The notes below the pieces were generated by a model. It searched no databases, had not been told where the DNA came from, and saw nothing but the letters and a program-made list of their open reading frames with translations. A program made the position numbers and the translations under genes. From Shewanella sp. TC10 (GTDB lineage Bacteria > Pseudomonadota > Gammaproteobacteria > Enterobacterales > Shewanellaceae), in assembly GCF_009663145.1 (NCBI RefSeq), contig NZ_VKHR01000001.1, positions 67,040 through 131,039 on the forward strand: a DNA stretch of 64,000 bases, read 5' to 3'. Shown one piece after another: positions 46,797 to 56,466 of this stretch. The number at the start of each line of letters is the position of its first letter. The stretch's first letter is position 1.

Positions 46797-47670
46797 GGGT
46801 AGTGTCCTCTGAGCGAAACGCTTCCTGGGTAAGTTTGGCAACCATTTGTCCATCATCATTGTGGACAGTGGCATAGAATAACGGTCTGCGACCTATAGTA
46901 ACGGGGCATCGAGAATGTAAATTCATCGGTAAAATATCACCCACTTTTAATCCTTCAAGAGACGTTACAGGCACCAATTGATGACCAAGTTCTAATGTCG
47001 CTTTAATCGGAATTTGTCTTAATCGTTGGCTCAATTTAGCGGTCAAGTCAGTTGCCGCTTGAAACTCACTTGGCTGTTCAGCCATTAACCCAAGAGCAAA
47101 CTCTGTCATGCATAACATCATTGGCGGGCCAACATGCTCTGCAGGAAAACTTAATGTCCATGCCAGCGGCACTTCCATAGGAGTGGTATTCACGACCAGC
47201 TCAAGATCTAAGCCGTCATCTTCGAGTTCAGTAATGGGCAAAACATCTAACGCAGAACGCATTAACCGTTTTACTAATCGAAACTCCGACAAACTTGGTG
47301 CTCTAAGGGGCGACTGAAGCGGGCTTGAAAAGCTGCCGTAATAACCACTGGCCAACTGATCTAACGTACATTTGTCAATCCGCCACCATGCAAGTGGTGT
47401 GCGTCTATAGCTCATTAAGAACCAAGCATGATTCAAGTCAGGGACAACTGGACTAAGCTCTGTAGATAACTCTACTTTTGATAACGCATGATGACCTTGG
47501 CCAATAATGGGTCCTAATAAGTCATTAATATTATCTAGCAACGAACGATGACAGCGCTCTAATTGAAGCACAAGTCGACTACGGGCTAATTTCTCTTGAA
47601 CTAGCGCGACAGTTCTGACTTTCTGAAGTTGCTGTTTTTTTATTAAACTTGCTTTGGCTGTGGTTTTCAT
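46789..47670 (-). CDS. fliM: Flagellar switch protein FliM, divergent (lateral system)
   Basis: 293 residues: a FliM middle domain (about 40-215) and a C-terminal SpoA-type domain (about 220-285), matching the C-ring switch protein. The usual N-terminal LSQxEIDALL peptide that binds phospho-CheY is absent; the protein starts with a basic MKTTAKASLIKKQQ segment instead. This fits reports that secondary/lateral motors in Shewanella are not switched by CheY. First gene of the minus-strand operon. Confidence 0.88.
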   Translation of the reverse strand: MKTTAKASLIKKQQLQKVRTVALVQEKLARSRLVLQLERCHRSLLDNINDLLGPIIGQGHHALSKVELSTELSPVVPDLNHAWFLMSYRRTPLAWWRIDKCTLDQLASGYYGSFSSPLQSPLRAPSLSEFRLVKRLMRSALDVLPITELEDDGLDLELVVNTTPMEVPLAWTLSFPAEHVGPPMMLCMTEFALGLMAEQPSEFQAATDLTAKLSQRLRQIPIKATLELGHQLVPVTSLEGLKVGDILPMNLHSRCPVTIGRRPLFYATVHNDDGQMVAKLTQEAFRSEDTTHA

Positions 47671-48279
47671 TTTAATTTAAAACTCACTTCAACATAAATA
47701 CATTTATTCATGAACGTTTAATACTAGTAATAATTTGTATCGACAAAAACAGTTCCAAAGGAAGTTAGTCGAACTAAAATTAACCAATCTCGTCAATTAA
47801 AAACTAAATCGACATTTTTTTGACGTAATAATATATTTTGACGAATTACATATGAACAAAAAATATTAATAGAACTTCTAATGGCGACCATAAATCAAAA
47901 AAACAAAACAACCAAATAACAATAAAAACCAAAAAGAATTAATTCAAAACTAAAAGCTTTATATAAGGCGACTAAACTTTCAAAAAACTAAAACAAATTT
48001 CAAAATAAACTTAGATATTAATTTTTATTATAAAAATCAGCTATTTAAAAACTGAATACCTGACAAACATCTTAGTATGTCTATGTAAAACCAGTATTTC
48101 CGCAAGATACTACATCATTTAATTCATTAAAAACAACATAGAAAACATTATTAGCTCACATAGTTTGATTAATTTAAAGATTTACAAAAAATTCATTTGA
48201 ATAGTTTTTTATTTAGTGTTTAATACTGCAAAACTTAATTAAACAATTCAATTTACAAATTAAAATAGGATGTTGATAG
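47671..48279. other. AT-rich divergent region between fliM and motY
   Basis: About 610 bp, strikingly AT-rich compared with the flanking genes and without a supported gene. It must hold the promoters of both divergent flagellar operons. A sigma-54-like site facing fliM is at 47742-47757. A/T-tracts are frequent, so H-NS-type silencing is possible. No clear site facing motY was found. Confidence 0.5.
47742..47757 (-). promoter_or_regulatory. Candidate sigma-54 promoter of the fliM operon
   Basis: On the minus strand TGGAAC-N5-TTGTC resembles the -24/-12 consensus (TGGCAC-N5-TTGCA), with two mismatches and correct spacing, about 70 bp before the fliM start. LafK would be the expected activator. 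Confidence 0.4.
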
Positions 48280-49176
48280 TTGAAAAAAATAATACCAATA
48301 ACAATTATATCTCTTATTTTTTCATTAAACGCCTATGCTGATACCATAGAGAACACTTATAAGACTCCAATGGAGAAATCCTCTTGGGAGTTTTCCGGAA
48401 ATATATTCAAGTGTGATATTAGCCACGAAATTGAAGGGTTCGGTAAATTTAATCTCACAGCAAGCCCTGGAGATGAATTAATCATTAGTTTGCAAGCCGA
48501 TTGGTTGAAGTTACAAAATCAATCAAGTGAGATTTTGATTGAAAGCTCAACTTGGCAACAGCAACTTAATAAACCTTTCGCTGTCTCTGAATTAAATTGG
48601 CAAGGCAATATTGCTCACACCAGTCGAAATAGCTCTGCATTTCTAGAAGCGCTAGAACAAGGGCTGACATGGCAAGTGAACATAGATCCAGTCAGCAACG
48701 TTAAATATCAAGTTCGCTCAACACCAGTATCAACCCGAGGTGTGGTCAGAGAATTTAGACTGTGTAAGCAAGATTTATTACCGAAACCTTTTTCGTATGT
48801 TCGACGAGTTGATTTGCAATTCAATAGCAATTCAAGTCGTTTAGAAGAACAGTTCGAATCTGATCTCATTGCTATTGCGCGCTACATTGATGCAGATGCC
48901 AATATCACTGAAGTACTTATTGATGGTCATGCTGATGCGACAGGTGATCGATTAGTTAACTTACAACTGAGTAAAGAACGAGCTTTTGAAGTCCAGTCCA
49001 GATTGATCGAGCTCGGTGTACCTGCAAGTATGATTGAAGTGAGAAACCATGGTTCTAGGAATCCTATTGCCAGTAATAGTAGCACCCAAGGGCGTGAGTT
49101 AAATCGTCGAGTGATGGTGAGATTAGTTAAAGGTAAAGCACTTGCATCAGTCCAGCCACACAAGGCAGTTCGATGA
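48280..49176 (+). CDS. motY: MotY-like T-ring protein (lateral system)
   Basis: 298 residues from a TTG start with ATAGGAT upstream. Signal peptide (about 1-20); N-terminal MotY-type domain (about 25-165; MEKSSWEFSGNIFKCDISHEIEGFG); C-terminal OmpA-like peptidoglycan-binding domain (about 175-285; LIDGHADATGD, GSRNPIASN). MotY stabilises stator units around the motor in Vibrio. In the V. parahaemolyticus lateral cluster motY likewise precedes lafK. It overlaps lafK by 4 bp. Confidence 0.88.
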   Translation: MKKIIPITIISLIFSLNAYADTIENTYKTPMEKSSWEFSGNIFKCDISHEIEGFGKFNLTASPGDELIISLQADWLKLQNQSSEILIESSTWQQQLNKPFAVSELNWQGNIAHTSRNSSAFLEALEQGLTWQVNIDPVSNVKYQVRSTPVSTRGVVREFRLCKQDLLPKPFSYVRRVDLQFNSNSSRLEEQFESDLIAIARYIDADANITEVLIDGHADATGDRLVNLQLSKERAFEVQSRLIELGVPASMIEVRNHGSRNPIASNSSTQGRELNRRVMVRLVKGKALASVQPHKAVR

Positions 49177-50468
49177 AGCAGCAATATTCAATACAATTAG
49201 TTGATACCCAACTATCAGAAGCCGGGGCCACTTTGCTGCTAGATCATGGGTTTCAACTGTGGAATACACCTCATTCTCAGCCATGGCTCAATTTAGTTAA
49301 TTTATCTGACTGTGAACCAGAACAAGTCCCCCAGCGCTTGTCTATGTTCCCAAGTAAAAACCAAATAGCATTATTAGACCCAGAGCAAACAGAACTTGCT
49401 GGGATAGCGATGCAATCAGGCGTGCAGGATTATTTATTATTGCCTATTGATAATCAGCAGCTCATCTCTTTACTAAATCGCCTTAAAACAATAGATAAAA
49501 CAGACTCAGAAATCATTGCTTCATCAGCAGTAAGCCGCCAACTACTCATGCTAGCGCAGCGTGCTGCAGTGACCAATGCCACTGTATTACTGACCGGCGA
49601 AAGCGGTACTGGTAAGGAACCTCTTGCACGCTATATTCATCGTCATTCAAACCGCGCTGATGCCCCATTTGTTTCAATCAATTGTGCGGCAATCCCTGAA
49701 AGCATTTTAGAATCTATTTTGTTTGGTCACGTTAAAGGGGCATTTACAGGCGCTGTTAACGATCAATCAGGTAAATTTGAGCAAGCCAATGGCGGCACAC
49801 TTTTACTGGATGAAATAGGTGAAATGCCGCTGCTGTTACAAGCCAAATTGCTACGAGTGTTGCAAGAGCGAGAAGTTGAGCGTTTAGGTAGCCACAAGTC
49901 GATCTCTTTAGATATTCGCGTCATTGCCTCGACCAATAAAGACTTACGCTTAGCGGTAGAAAATGCAGAATTTAGACAAGACCTTTTTTATCGGCTTGAT
50001 GTGCTGCCATTAAAAATTACCCCGCTTCGTCAGCGCCGTGAAGATATCTTACCGATTGCAGAGCACTTTTTAGATATTTACCACAATAACAATACTGAAC
50101 AAGCATGCTACTTCAGCGACCAAGCACGCAATTTACTGCTAAGTCATGACTGGAGCGGTAATGTCCGGGAGCTTGAAAATACCATTCAACGCGCGTTAGT
50201 CATGCGTCGAGGTCAAGCAATTCAAGCGGTTGAACTTGGTATAGAACAACCACAATCGTCGCAAGTGGCTAGCCAAGATTCAGGACTGAAAGGCTCAAAA
50301 CGTCAAGCTGAGTTCCAATATATTCTCGACACCTTAAAGCGCTTCAATGGTCAACGAAATCTCACAGCAGACTCATTAGGTATGACGACCAGAGCATTAC
50401 GTTACAAGCTGGCTCAAATGCGTGAACAAGGCATTGATATTGAGCTTGCCCTTGGCAAAGTGGCTTAA
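49173..50468 (+). CDS. lafK: Sigma-54-dependent lateral flagellar activator LafK
   Basis: 431 residues. A degenerate receiver-like N-terminus (1-105) is followed by an AAA+ domain with Walker A GESGTGKE (142-149), the sigma-54 contact loop GAFTGA (189-194) and Walker B LLLDEIGE (210-217). A Fis-type helix-turn-helix ends the protein (about 395-430). The N-terminal region lacks the typical acidic pocket/phospho-Asp pattern, so it is probably not phosphorylated. Master activator of early and middle lateral flagellar operons; linked to motY and fliE. Confidence 0.92.
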   Translation: MKQQYSIQLVDTQLSEAGATLLLDHGFQLWNTPHSQPWLNLVNLSDCEPEQVPQRLSMFPSKNQIALLDPEQTELAGIAMQSGVQDYLLLPIDNQQLISLLNRLKTIDKTDSEIIASSAVSRQLLMLAQRAAVTNATVLLTGESGTGKEPLARYIHRHSNRADAPFVSINCAAIPESILESILFGHVKGAFTGAVNDQSGKFEQANGGTLLLDEIGEMPLLLQAKLLRVLQEREVERLGSHKSISLDIRVIASTNKDLRLAVENAEFRQDLFYRLDVLPLKITPLRQRREDILPIAEHFLDIYHNNNTEQACYFSDQARNLLLSHDWSGNVRELENTIQRALVMRRGQAIQAVELGIEQPQSSQVASQDSGLKGSKRQAEFQYILDTLKRFNGQRNLTADSLGMTTRALRYKLAQMREQGIDIELALGKVA

Positions 50469-50513
50469 ATAACCCTCTTACTCTTAGTACCTTAGTAATA
50501 GATAGGAAAATAG

Positions 50514-50867
50514 ATGTCTAATGCAACTATGGTGAACGCACCTATGGTGAATGTTCAATCTTTGATGGATCAGATGAACGTACATTCAGAAATGGCTAAA
50601 GGCGCCATCAAAGTAGCCGCTAATCCGCGCGACTTTGGTACTCAAACGCCCTCTTTTACTGAATTGATGGAACAAAAAGTTGCAGCAGTAAACACTGTTC
50701 AAAATACATCTTCTGCGTTAATGCGCGCTGTAGATAGTGGTGAAAGTGATGATCTTGTTGGCGCGATGGTGGCCTCACAAAAAGCCAGTTTATCTTTTTC
50801 AACCATGATCCAAATTCGTAATCGCTTAGTGCAAGCATTTGATGAAGTAATGAAAATGCCAATTTAA
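50514..50867 (+). CDS. fliE: Flagellar hook-basal body protein FliE (lateral)
   Basis: 117 residues, the FliE adaptor between MS ring and rod; conserved C-terminal SLSFSTMIQIRNRLVQAFDEVMKMPI. AGGAAAATAG precedes the start. First gene of the fliEFGHIJ set. Confidence 0.93.
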   Translation: MSNATMVNAPMVNVQSLMDQMNVHSEMAKGAIKVAANPRDFGTQTPSFTELMEQKVAAVNTVQNTSSALMRAVDSGESDDLVGAMVASQKASLSFSTMIQIRNRLVQAFDEVMKMPI

Positions 50868-50945
50868 ATGTAGAGTTTTTAACGAGCTCAATATCGATAA
50901 ATCCCTATAGATACAAAGCATTTTAGCCCAAGGATATTAGAAACA

Positions 50946-52661
50946 ATGCCTACAACTCTTACTCAGCCTAACCAACCTGTTACTGATGTTGGTGAGAAAG
51001 CATCGCCATTTAAGACGATAAAAGAGAAATGGACTAGCTTTAACCAAGGTGACAAACAAGTCGCTGTGTTAGCAGTATTTGCCATTGTAGTGGCCTGTGT
51101 CATCGTGTTAATGCTCTGGACTGCTAGCCAAGGCTATCGCCCGCTGTATGGCAGCCAAGAAAAGGTCGAAACCGCGCAAATCATTGAAGTACTGGAAACC
51201 GAAGGAATTAGCTATCGACTAGATACTAATTCAGGTTTAGTGCTTGTACCTGAAGATAGGTTAGGCAAGGCACGGATGATCTTAGCGGCTCGTGGTGTTA
51301 AAGCCCAAATGCCGATGGGAATGGAATCACTGGGTGATTCTGGCATCGGTACGAGCCAATTTATGGAGCAGGCAAAATATCGTTATAGTCTAGAAGGCGA
51401 ATTATCTCGCACCATCATGGCGTTACGTTCAGTTCGTACTGCACGAGTTCATCTTGCTATTCCAAAGAAAACCTTATTTATTCGCCAGCAGCCAGAACTA
51501 CCATCAGCATCAGTCATGTTAGATCTTTATGCAGGCAGTAATATTCAAACAGAGCAAGTCGAGTCAATTGTTAACTTAGTCGCTGGTAGCGTCACGGGTA
51601 TGACTGCCGAGCAAGTTCAAGTCGTCGACCAACAAGGTAATCACTTAAGCTCTGCATTAACGCTCAACAATGACATTACCCAAGCTCGTGACCGTCAACT
51701 TAAATACACTCACGAACTAGAACAAAACTTAATTAATCGCGCCTCTAGCATGCTGATGCCAATTTTGGGACAAGAGAACTTTCAAGTTCAAGTGGCAGCA
51801 CAAGTTAACTTCAATCAAGTTGAAGAAACCAATGAGTCACTAGATCCACAATCAGTTATGCGTACTGAACAGCAAAGTTCAAATGAAGTTAACGGCGATA
51901 TGGCTATGGGCATTCCTGGGGCATTAGCCAACCAACCGCCTGCTCCAGCTGTTGAGGGCGAAGACAATAATCAGCGTCGTAACCTCACTCAACAAACGAA
52001 CCGTAACTTCGATGTCGGTCGCACTGTCACGCACACCCGTTATCAGCAAATGCAGTTAGAAAATATTTCAGTTTCAGTGCTACTGAACAACCAAGCGGCT
52101 GGAGAAAATGGTTGGACTCAGGCACAACTAGACTCAATGAGCAGCATGGTTCAAGACGCCATTGGTTTTGCGGCAGTACGTGGCGACCAATTCAGTATCA
52201 ATAGCTTTGATTTTGCGCCAGTAAGAATCGCCGAATTCCAACCTATGCCATGGTGGCAAACTGAAGGTTACGAGTCATACCTTCGATACTTCATTGGTTT
52301 ATTACTGGGTATCGGCTTAATCTTCTTCGTATTAAGACCATTAGTGCGTCACTTAACTAAAACTGTTGATTTAACAGCACTTAAAGATATCGAAGAAGAG
52401 AAAGACAGCCTTCAGTACCAAGAGGCTAGCTCAGCTAAATTGGCAAATAGCAGTGACGATGCACAATCACTTGCAGATGAATTAATGGGATTAGGTCAGC
52501 CGCAAGCAGATGATGATCTGATGAGTATTGGCTTACCAGAGACTAGCTCGCCACTGAAAGTGAAAATGGAACACCTTAGCGTATTAGCAGAAAAAGAGCC
52601 GGCACGTGTTGCCGAAGTCATCGCCCACTGGATCAGCGATAAAGACGCTAAACAACAGTAA
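50946..52661 (+). CDS. fliF: Flagellar MS-ring protein FliF (lateral)
   Basis: 571 residues, the usual FliF size. Membrane helices lie near 40-60 and 448-468, flanking a large periplasmic ring-building domain (conserved GSQEKVETAQIIEVLETEGI and ARVHLAIPKKTLF). The cytoplasmic C-terminus (about 555-571) is where FliG binds. Confidence 0.95.
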   Translation: MPTTLTQPNQPVTDVGEKASPFKTIKEKWTSFNQGDKQVAVLAVFAIVVACVIVLMLWTASQGYRPLYGSQEKVETAQIIEVLETEGISYRLDTNSGLVLVPEDRLGKARMILAARGVKAQMPMGMESLGDSGIGTSQFMEQAKYRYSLEGELSRTIMALRSVRTARVHLAIPKKTLFIRQQPELPSASVMLDLYAGSNIQTEQVESIVNLVAGSVTGMTAEQVQVVDQQGNHLSSALTLNNDITQARDRQLKYTHELEQNLINRASSMLMPILGQENFQVQVAAQVNFNQVEETNESLDPQSVMRTEQQSSNEVNGDMAMGIPGALANQPPAPAVEGEDNNQRRNLTQQTNRNFDVGRTVTHTRYQQMQLENISVSVLLNNQAAGENGWTQAQLDSMSSMVQDAIGFAAVRGDQFSINSFDFAPVRIAEFQPMPWWQTEGYESYLRYFIGLLLGIGLIFFVLRPLVRHLTKTVDLTALKDIEEEKDSLQYQEASSAKLANSSDDAQSLADELMGLGQPQADDDLMSIGLPETSSPLKVKMEHLSVLAEKEPARVAEVIAHWISDKDAKQQ

Positions 52662-52683
52662 TTGCTGAACAGGAAATAATAAA

Positions 52684-53694
52684 ATGATGAATGAACTTGA
52701 TATCAATTTAGATAACCTAGATCAAGCCGCCATGATCCTGCTTAGCATGGGCGAAAAAGGCGCTGCACAGGTAATGGCGCATTTAGACCGCAATGATGTT
52801 CAGCATCTCAGTCATAAAATGGCACGGCTATCTAGCATTACTCAAAACGAAGCTGATTTTGTCATTGGGCGCTTCTTTAAGCGCTATCAAGAACAATCAG
52901 GTATTGCCAGAGCCTCGCGCTCTTACCTGCAAAAAACCTTAGATTTAGCCTTAGGTGATCGTGTGGCTAAAAGCCTAATCGACAACATCTACGGCGATGA
53001 AATTAAGACATTAGTAAAACGCTTAGAGTGGGTAGACCCAAAACTACTGGCACGTGAAATAACCAATGAACACAGTCAATTACAAGCTGTTTTATTAGGT
53101 TTACTGCCACCAGAAAGCGCCGCGCAGGTGTTATCAGGATTACCAGAAGCGGGTCAAGATGAACTATTAGTGCGTATTGCACAACTTGGTGAATTAGAAC
53201 GTGGCGTGGTTGAAGAATTACGTCATTTAGTTGAACGCTGCATGCTGATCGCGATGGAAAAAAGTCACACTCAAGTGTCAGGTATTCGCCAAGTTGCCGA
53301 CATATTAAATCGTTTCGAAGGTAATCGAGAGCAGTTAATGGAAATGATTAAACTCCATGACCAAAAACTCGCAGGTGAAGTCGCTGACAACATGTTCGAC
53401 TTTATTATTCTTGGTCGTCAGAAAGCTGAAACCCTACAAGAAATCATGGCATTAGTACCTGCCGACACCTTAGCCCTCGCGCTTAAAGGGATTGAGCCAG
53501 AGCTGAAAAAGACCTTATTACGTGCCCTACCTAAGCGTATGTCGTCTGCTATTGAAACTCAAATTGAAGCCATCGGTACCGTACCATTAAGCCAAGCTAC
53601 CGCTGCCCGTAAAGATATTATGGAACTGGCTAAGCAAATGATGGATGAAGGTCAAATTGAACTGCAGCTGTTTGAAGAGCAGGTTGTTGAGTAA
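52684..53694 (+). CDS. fliG: Flagellar motor switch protein FliG (lateral)
   Basis: 336 residues with the N, middle and C-terminal armadillo domains. The middle-domain EHPQ motif that contacts FliM reads EHSQ here (129-132), a small deviation matching the divergent FliM. The torque helix region in the C-terminal third keeps alternating charged residues. Overlaps fliH by one base. Confidence 0.94.
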   Translation: MMNELDINLDNLDQAAMILLSMGEKGAAQVMAHLDRNDVQHLSHKMARLSSITQNEADFVIGRFFKRYQEQSGIARASRSYLQKTLDLALGDRVAKSLIDNIYGDEIKTLVKRLEWVDPKLLAREITNEHSQLQAVLLGLLPPESAAQVLSGLPEAGQDELLVRIAQLGELERGVVEELRHLVERCMLIAMEKSHTQVSGIRQVADILNRFEGNREQLMEMIKLHDQKLAGEVADNMFDFIILGRQKAETLQEIMALVPADTLALALKGIEPELKKTLLRALPKRMSSAIETQIEAIGTVPLSQATAARKDIMELAKQMMDEGQIELQLFEEQVVE

Positions 53695-54551
53695 TGAGTA
53701 AATTATTGAACCAGCAAAAGAGTGCCCTAATGAACAAGTCACACGGCTCCGATATTCGATTTCGCCTCAATGGTGAGCGCATTCGTCGCCATCAATTTAG
53801 TCCGTTACATGCTAATGAAACCGATCCAGCTGTAGGCGAGCCTTCTTGGCAGGATTATCAACAAGCATTTGATAAAGGCTATGATGAAGGCGTCGTAAAA
53901 GGCCACGAGGCAGGTCTAGTTTCAGGTCATGAAGAAGGCCAACAATCTGGATATGCCGCCGGTTTTAATCAAGGTCGTATTGAAGGTCAGCATAAAGGCA
54001 AAGATTTAATTGATGATCAATTGAATCAACTCATCGCGCCACTTGCAGCCATGAAATCTTTGCTAGAAGAAGGCCATAGTCAACAAATCATGCAACAACA
54101 AGAGCTGATTTTAGACTTAGTACGCCGTGTATCAATTCAAGTGATCCGTTGTGAACTCACCTTACAACCGCAGCAAATTCTTGCGCTGGTCGAAGAGACA
54201 TTAGCCGCCATTCCTGACGACCCCACTGAAGTGAAAATCCACTTAGAACCAACTGCAGTGAACAAGCTTAAAGAGCTGGCTGCAGATAAAATTCAAAACT
54301 GGACCTTGGTTGCAGACAGCACTATTAGCGCAGGAGGTTGCCGTATCGTTAGCGAAAAATCAGATGCTGACGCCTCTATGGAAACGCGATTAAATGCCTG
54401 TTTAGACCAAGTAGAAAACCATTTAAAACGCACAGATATCGAGCAAAAACTGGCGCAATCAGCAGCACAAGAACCAGTACTTGAACCCGCTCTTGAGCCC
54501 ACAGACACTGAAACTAACCTAGAAACCGATAGAGGCCAAGGTGAAAGCTAG
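53694..54551 (+). CDS. fliH: Flagellar export regulator FliH (lateral)
   Basis: 285 residues. The diagnostic run of GxxxG-type repeats (GYDEGVVKGHEAG ... GYAAGFNQGRIEG, about 62-102) precedes the FliH/VPS coiled-coil and C-terminal FliI-binding domain. A Glu/Pro/Thr-rich tail ends it. Restrains the FliI ATPase; overlaps fliI by 11 bp. Confidence 0.92.
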   Translation: MSKLLNQQKSALMNKSHGSDIRFRLNGERIRRHQFSPLHANETDPAVGEPSWQDYQQAFDKGYDEGVVKGHEAGLVSGHEEGQQSGYAAGFNQGRIEGQHKGKDLIDDQLNQLIAPLAAMKSLLEEGHSQQIMQQQELILDLVRRVSIQVIRCELTLQPQQILALVEETLAAIPDDPTEVKIHLEPTAVNKLKELAADKIQNWTLVADSTISAGGCRIVSEKSDADASMETRLNACLDQVENHLKRTDIEQKLAQSAAQEPVLEPALEPTDTETNLETDRGQGES

Positions 54552-55914
54552 CGCCAAGTCAGCTATCGTCACATCCAGTCAATCTAGCGCCACAATTTTA
54601 GATTGGCCAGCGGTGCCTGTAGCACAAGTTTACGGTAAACTGACCCGTGTTAACGGACTGCTACTTGAAGCGGTGGGTTGCCAACTTGGCACAGGCGATC
54701 GTTGTAATATTGAATGTCGTGACGGCCGATTAGTCGAAGCTGAAGTCGTCGGCTTTTATAAAGATACCGTTTGCTTAATGCCCATTGAGCAAACCTCAGG
54801 GTTAATGCCTGGGGCGCGCGTCATGCCCATCGCTGAGCGCAGCCAAATTCCAGTAGGCAAAGGCTTATTGGGTCGAGTGTTAAACGGCTTAGGTCAGCCA
54901 TTAGATGACTTAGGCCCACTGACTCAAGTTCAACAAATTCCTATGGTGCCAATGAGCACCAATCCACTCAAACGTAAACCGATTACTGAACCGCTAGATG
55001 TGGGTATTAGAGCGATCAACGCCCTGCTGCCAGTTGGCCGTGGTCAACGCTTGGGTTTATTCGCAGGCTCTGGTGTGGGTAAAAGTGTCTTGCTAGGGAT
55101 GATGACTCGATTTACTGAAGCTGACATTGTCATCGTTGGCTTAATCGGTGAACGTGGCCGTGAAGTGCGAGAATTTATCGAACAATCTTTAGGTGAGGAA
55201 GGTCGAGAGCGTTCAGTGGTAATCGCCGCACCAGCTGACACAACACCATTGATGCGTATGCGTGCCATGCGTTTATGTCATCACATTGCATGTGCTTATC
55301 GCGATCAAGGCAAGCGAGTGCTATTACTGGTTGACTCCCTCACTCGTTATGCCCAAGCACAACGTGAAATTGCCTTAAGTTTAGGTGAGCCACCAGCTAC
55401 CAAAGGTTATCCACCTTCAGCGTTTGCTCAACTGCCAAGCTTGGTCGAAATGGCAGGTAACGGCCAACATCCTACAGGCACCTTAACCGCTTTTTATACT
55501 GTATTAACCGAAGGCGATGATCAGCAAGATCCTATTGCAGATGCAGCCAGAGCGATTCTGGACGGCCATATTGTATTAGACAGAAAATTAGCTGAACAAG
55601 GGCACTACCCAGCGATTGATATTGGCGCATCAGTGAGCCGACTCGCTGCACAAGTAGCCAGTCCAGATAGCTTGTCTCACGGACAGGTATTCAGGCATTT
55701 AAACAGTAAATATCAGCAGGTCAAAGAGTTACTGCCGTTAGGTGGTTATCAACCAGGCCAAGATAAAGAACTGGATATTGCTGTTCAGGCTTACCCGCAA
55801 ATGGCAGCATTTTTACAGCAAACAACCCATAGCCAAGCGGATCATCAGCACAGCATCACTCTGCTGCAATCCTTAATCGAAGGCTTAGGCTATCAAGCGC
55901 CAATTGCTGAATGA
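54541..55914 (+). CDS. fliI: Flagellar export ATPase FliI (lateral)
   Basis: 457 residues from a GTG start inside the end of fliH. F1-beta-like ATPase with Walker A AGSGVGKS (175-182) and the conserved VVIGLIGERGREVREF-type segment. Energises unfolding and delivery of export substrates. Confidence 0.96.
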   Translation: MKASAKSAIVTSSQSSATILDWPAVPVAQVYGKLTRVNGLLLEAVGCQLGTGDRCNIECRDGRLVEAEVVGFYKDTVCLMPIEQTSGLMPGARVMPIAERSQIPVGKGLLGRVLNGLGQPLDDLGPLTQVQQIPMVPMSTNPLKRKPITEPLDVGIRAINALLPVGRGQRLGLFAGSGVGKSVLLGMMTRFTEADIVIVGLIGERGREVREFIEQSLGEEGRERSVVIAAPADTTPLMRMRAMRLCHHIACAYRDQGKRVLLLVDSLTRYAQAQREIALSLGEPPATKGYPPSAFAQLPSLVEMAGNGQHPTGTLTAFYTVLTEGDDQQDPIADAARAILDGHIVLDRKLAEQGHYPAIDIGASVSRLAAQVASPDSLSHGQVFRHLNSKYQQVKELLPLGGYQPGQDKELDIAVQAYPQMAAFLQQTTHSQADHQHSITLLQSLIEGLGYQAPIAE

Positions 55915-55960
55915 ACCATGTTGCATTAACGCTTATCTATTACAAAATGGGCCAAATTAA

Positions 55961-56374
55961 ATGAAACAGCTTTTACAGTTATGCCAACAAGAAGAAAAGA
56001 AACTGCATCAGCTTAGTCAGCAAAAAAATGCCAGCCAACAACGATTGATTGAAATAGGTCATCAGCAACAACAGCTTTCTAGCATGGTGAGCCAATACCA
56101 TGCATACCCCCAACAATGTGCTAATCCCTTATTGATGCAAAACAGCGTGCAAATGATTAACGCTATTAAGCCACTACAGAAAAAGCTCACCCGCCAAAAG
56201 ATTCTATTGGAACAAGAACACCAAAGAGTGGATAAGATCTGGCGTAGCCAATTAGGACGCCAACAAGGGATTAATTGGTTCTATCAAGATCGCTTGAAAC
56301 AACGACAGGCTCATTTGGATAAACAAGAGCAAAAGCAATTGGATGATTTAGCCTGCAGGTATCAGCTTAAGTAA
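55961..56374 (+). CDS. fliJ: Flagellar export chaperone FliJ (lateral)
   Basis: 137-residue Gln/Lys-rich protein, almost entirely coiled coil, of FliJ length and position after fliI. Stimulates the FliI ring and escorts chaperones. FliJ sequences are poorly conserved, so the call rests partly on position. Last gene before the repeat-rich insertion. Confidence 0.82.
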   Translation: MKQLLQLCQQEEKKLHQLSQQKNASQQRLIEIGHQQQQLSSMVSQYHAYPQQCANPLLMQNSVQMINAIKPLQKKLTRQKILLEQEHQRVDKIWRSQLGRQQGINWFYQDRLKQRQAHLDKQEQKQLDDLACRYQLK

Positions 56375-56400
56375 ACATACTTAAATGATGTTATTCATTG

Positions 56401-56415
56401 CCAAACTTCGTTTGG
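56401..56415. repeat. Palindrome CCAAACTTCGTTTGG, copy 1
   Basis: A six-base stem (CCAAAC/GTTTGG) with a three-base loop, followed by AT. Two further copies are at 56712-56726 (first base T) and 56793-56807. Copies 1 and 2 flank the small gene at 56467-56682. Confidence 0.85.
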
Positions 56416-56466
56416 ATAACGTTGCAGCTCCCTTCTCCCTTACTTTATTAACACTCAGAGGTTACT

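Noticed and set aside
46797..46874. Longer FliN with 26 extra residues
   Set aside because: The extension lies entirely inside fliM in another frame; the ATG at 46796 has the ribosome-binding site and matches FliN length.
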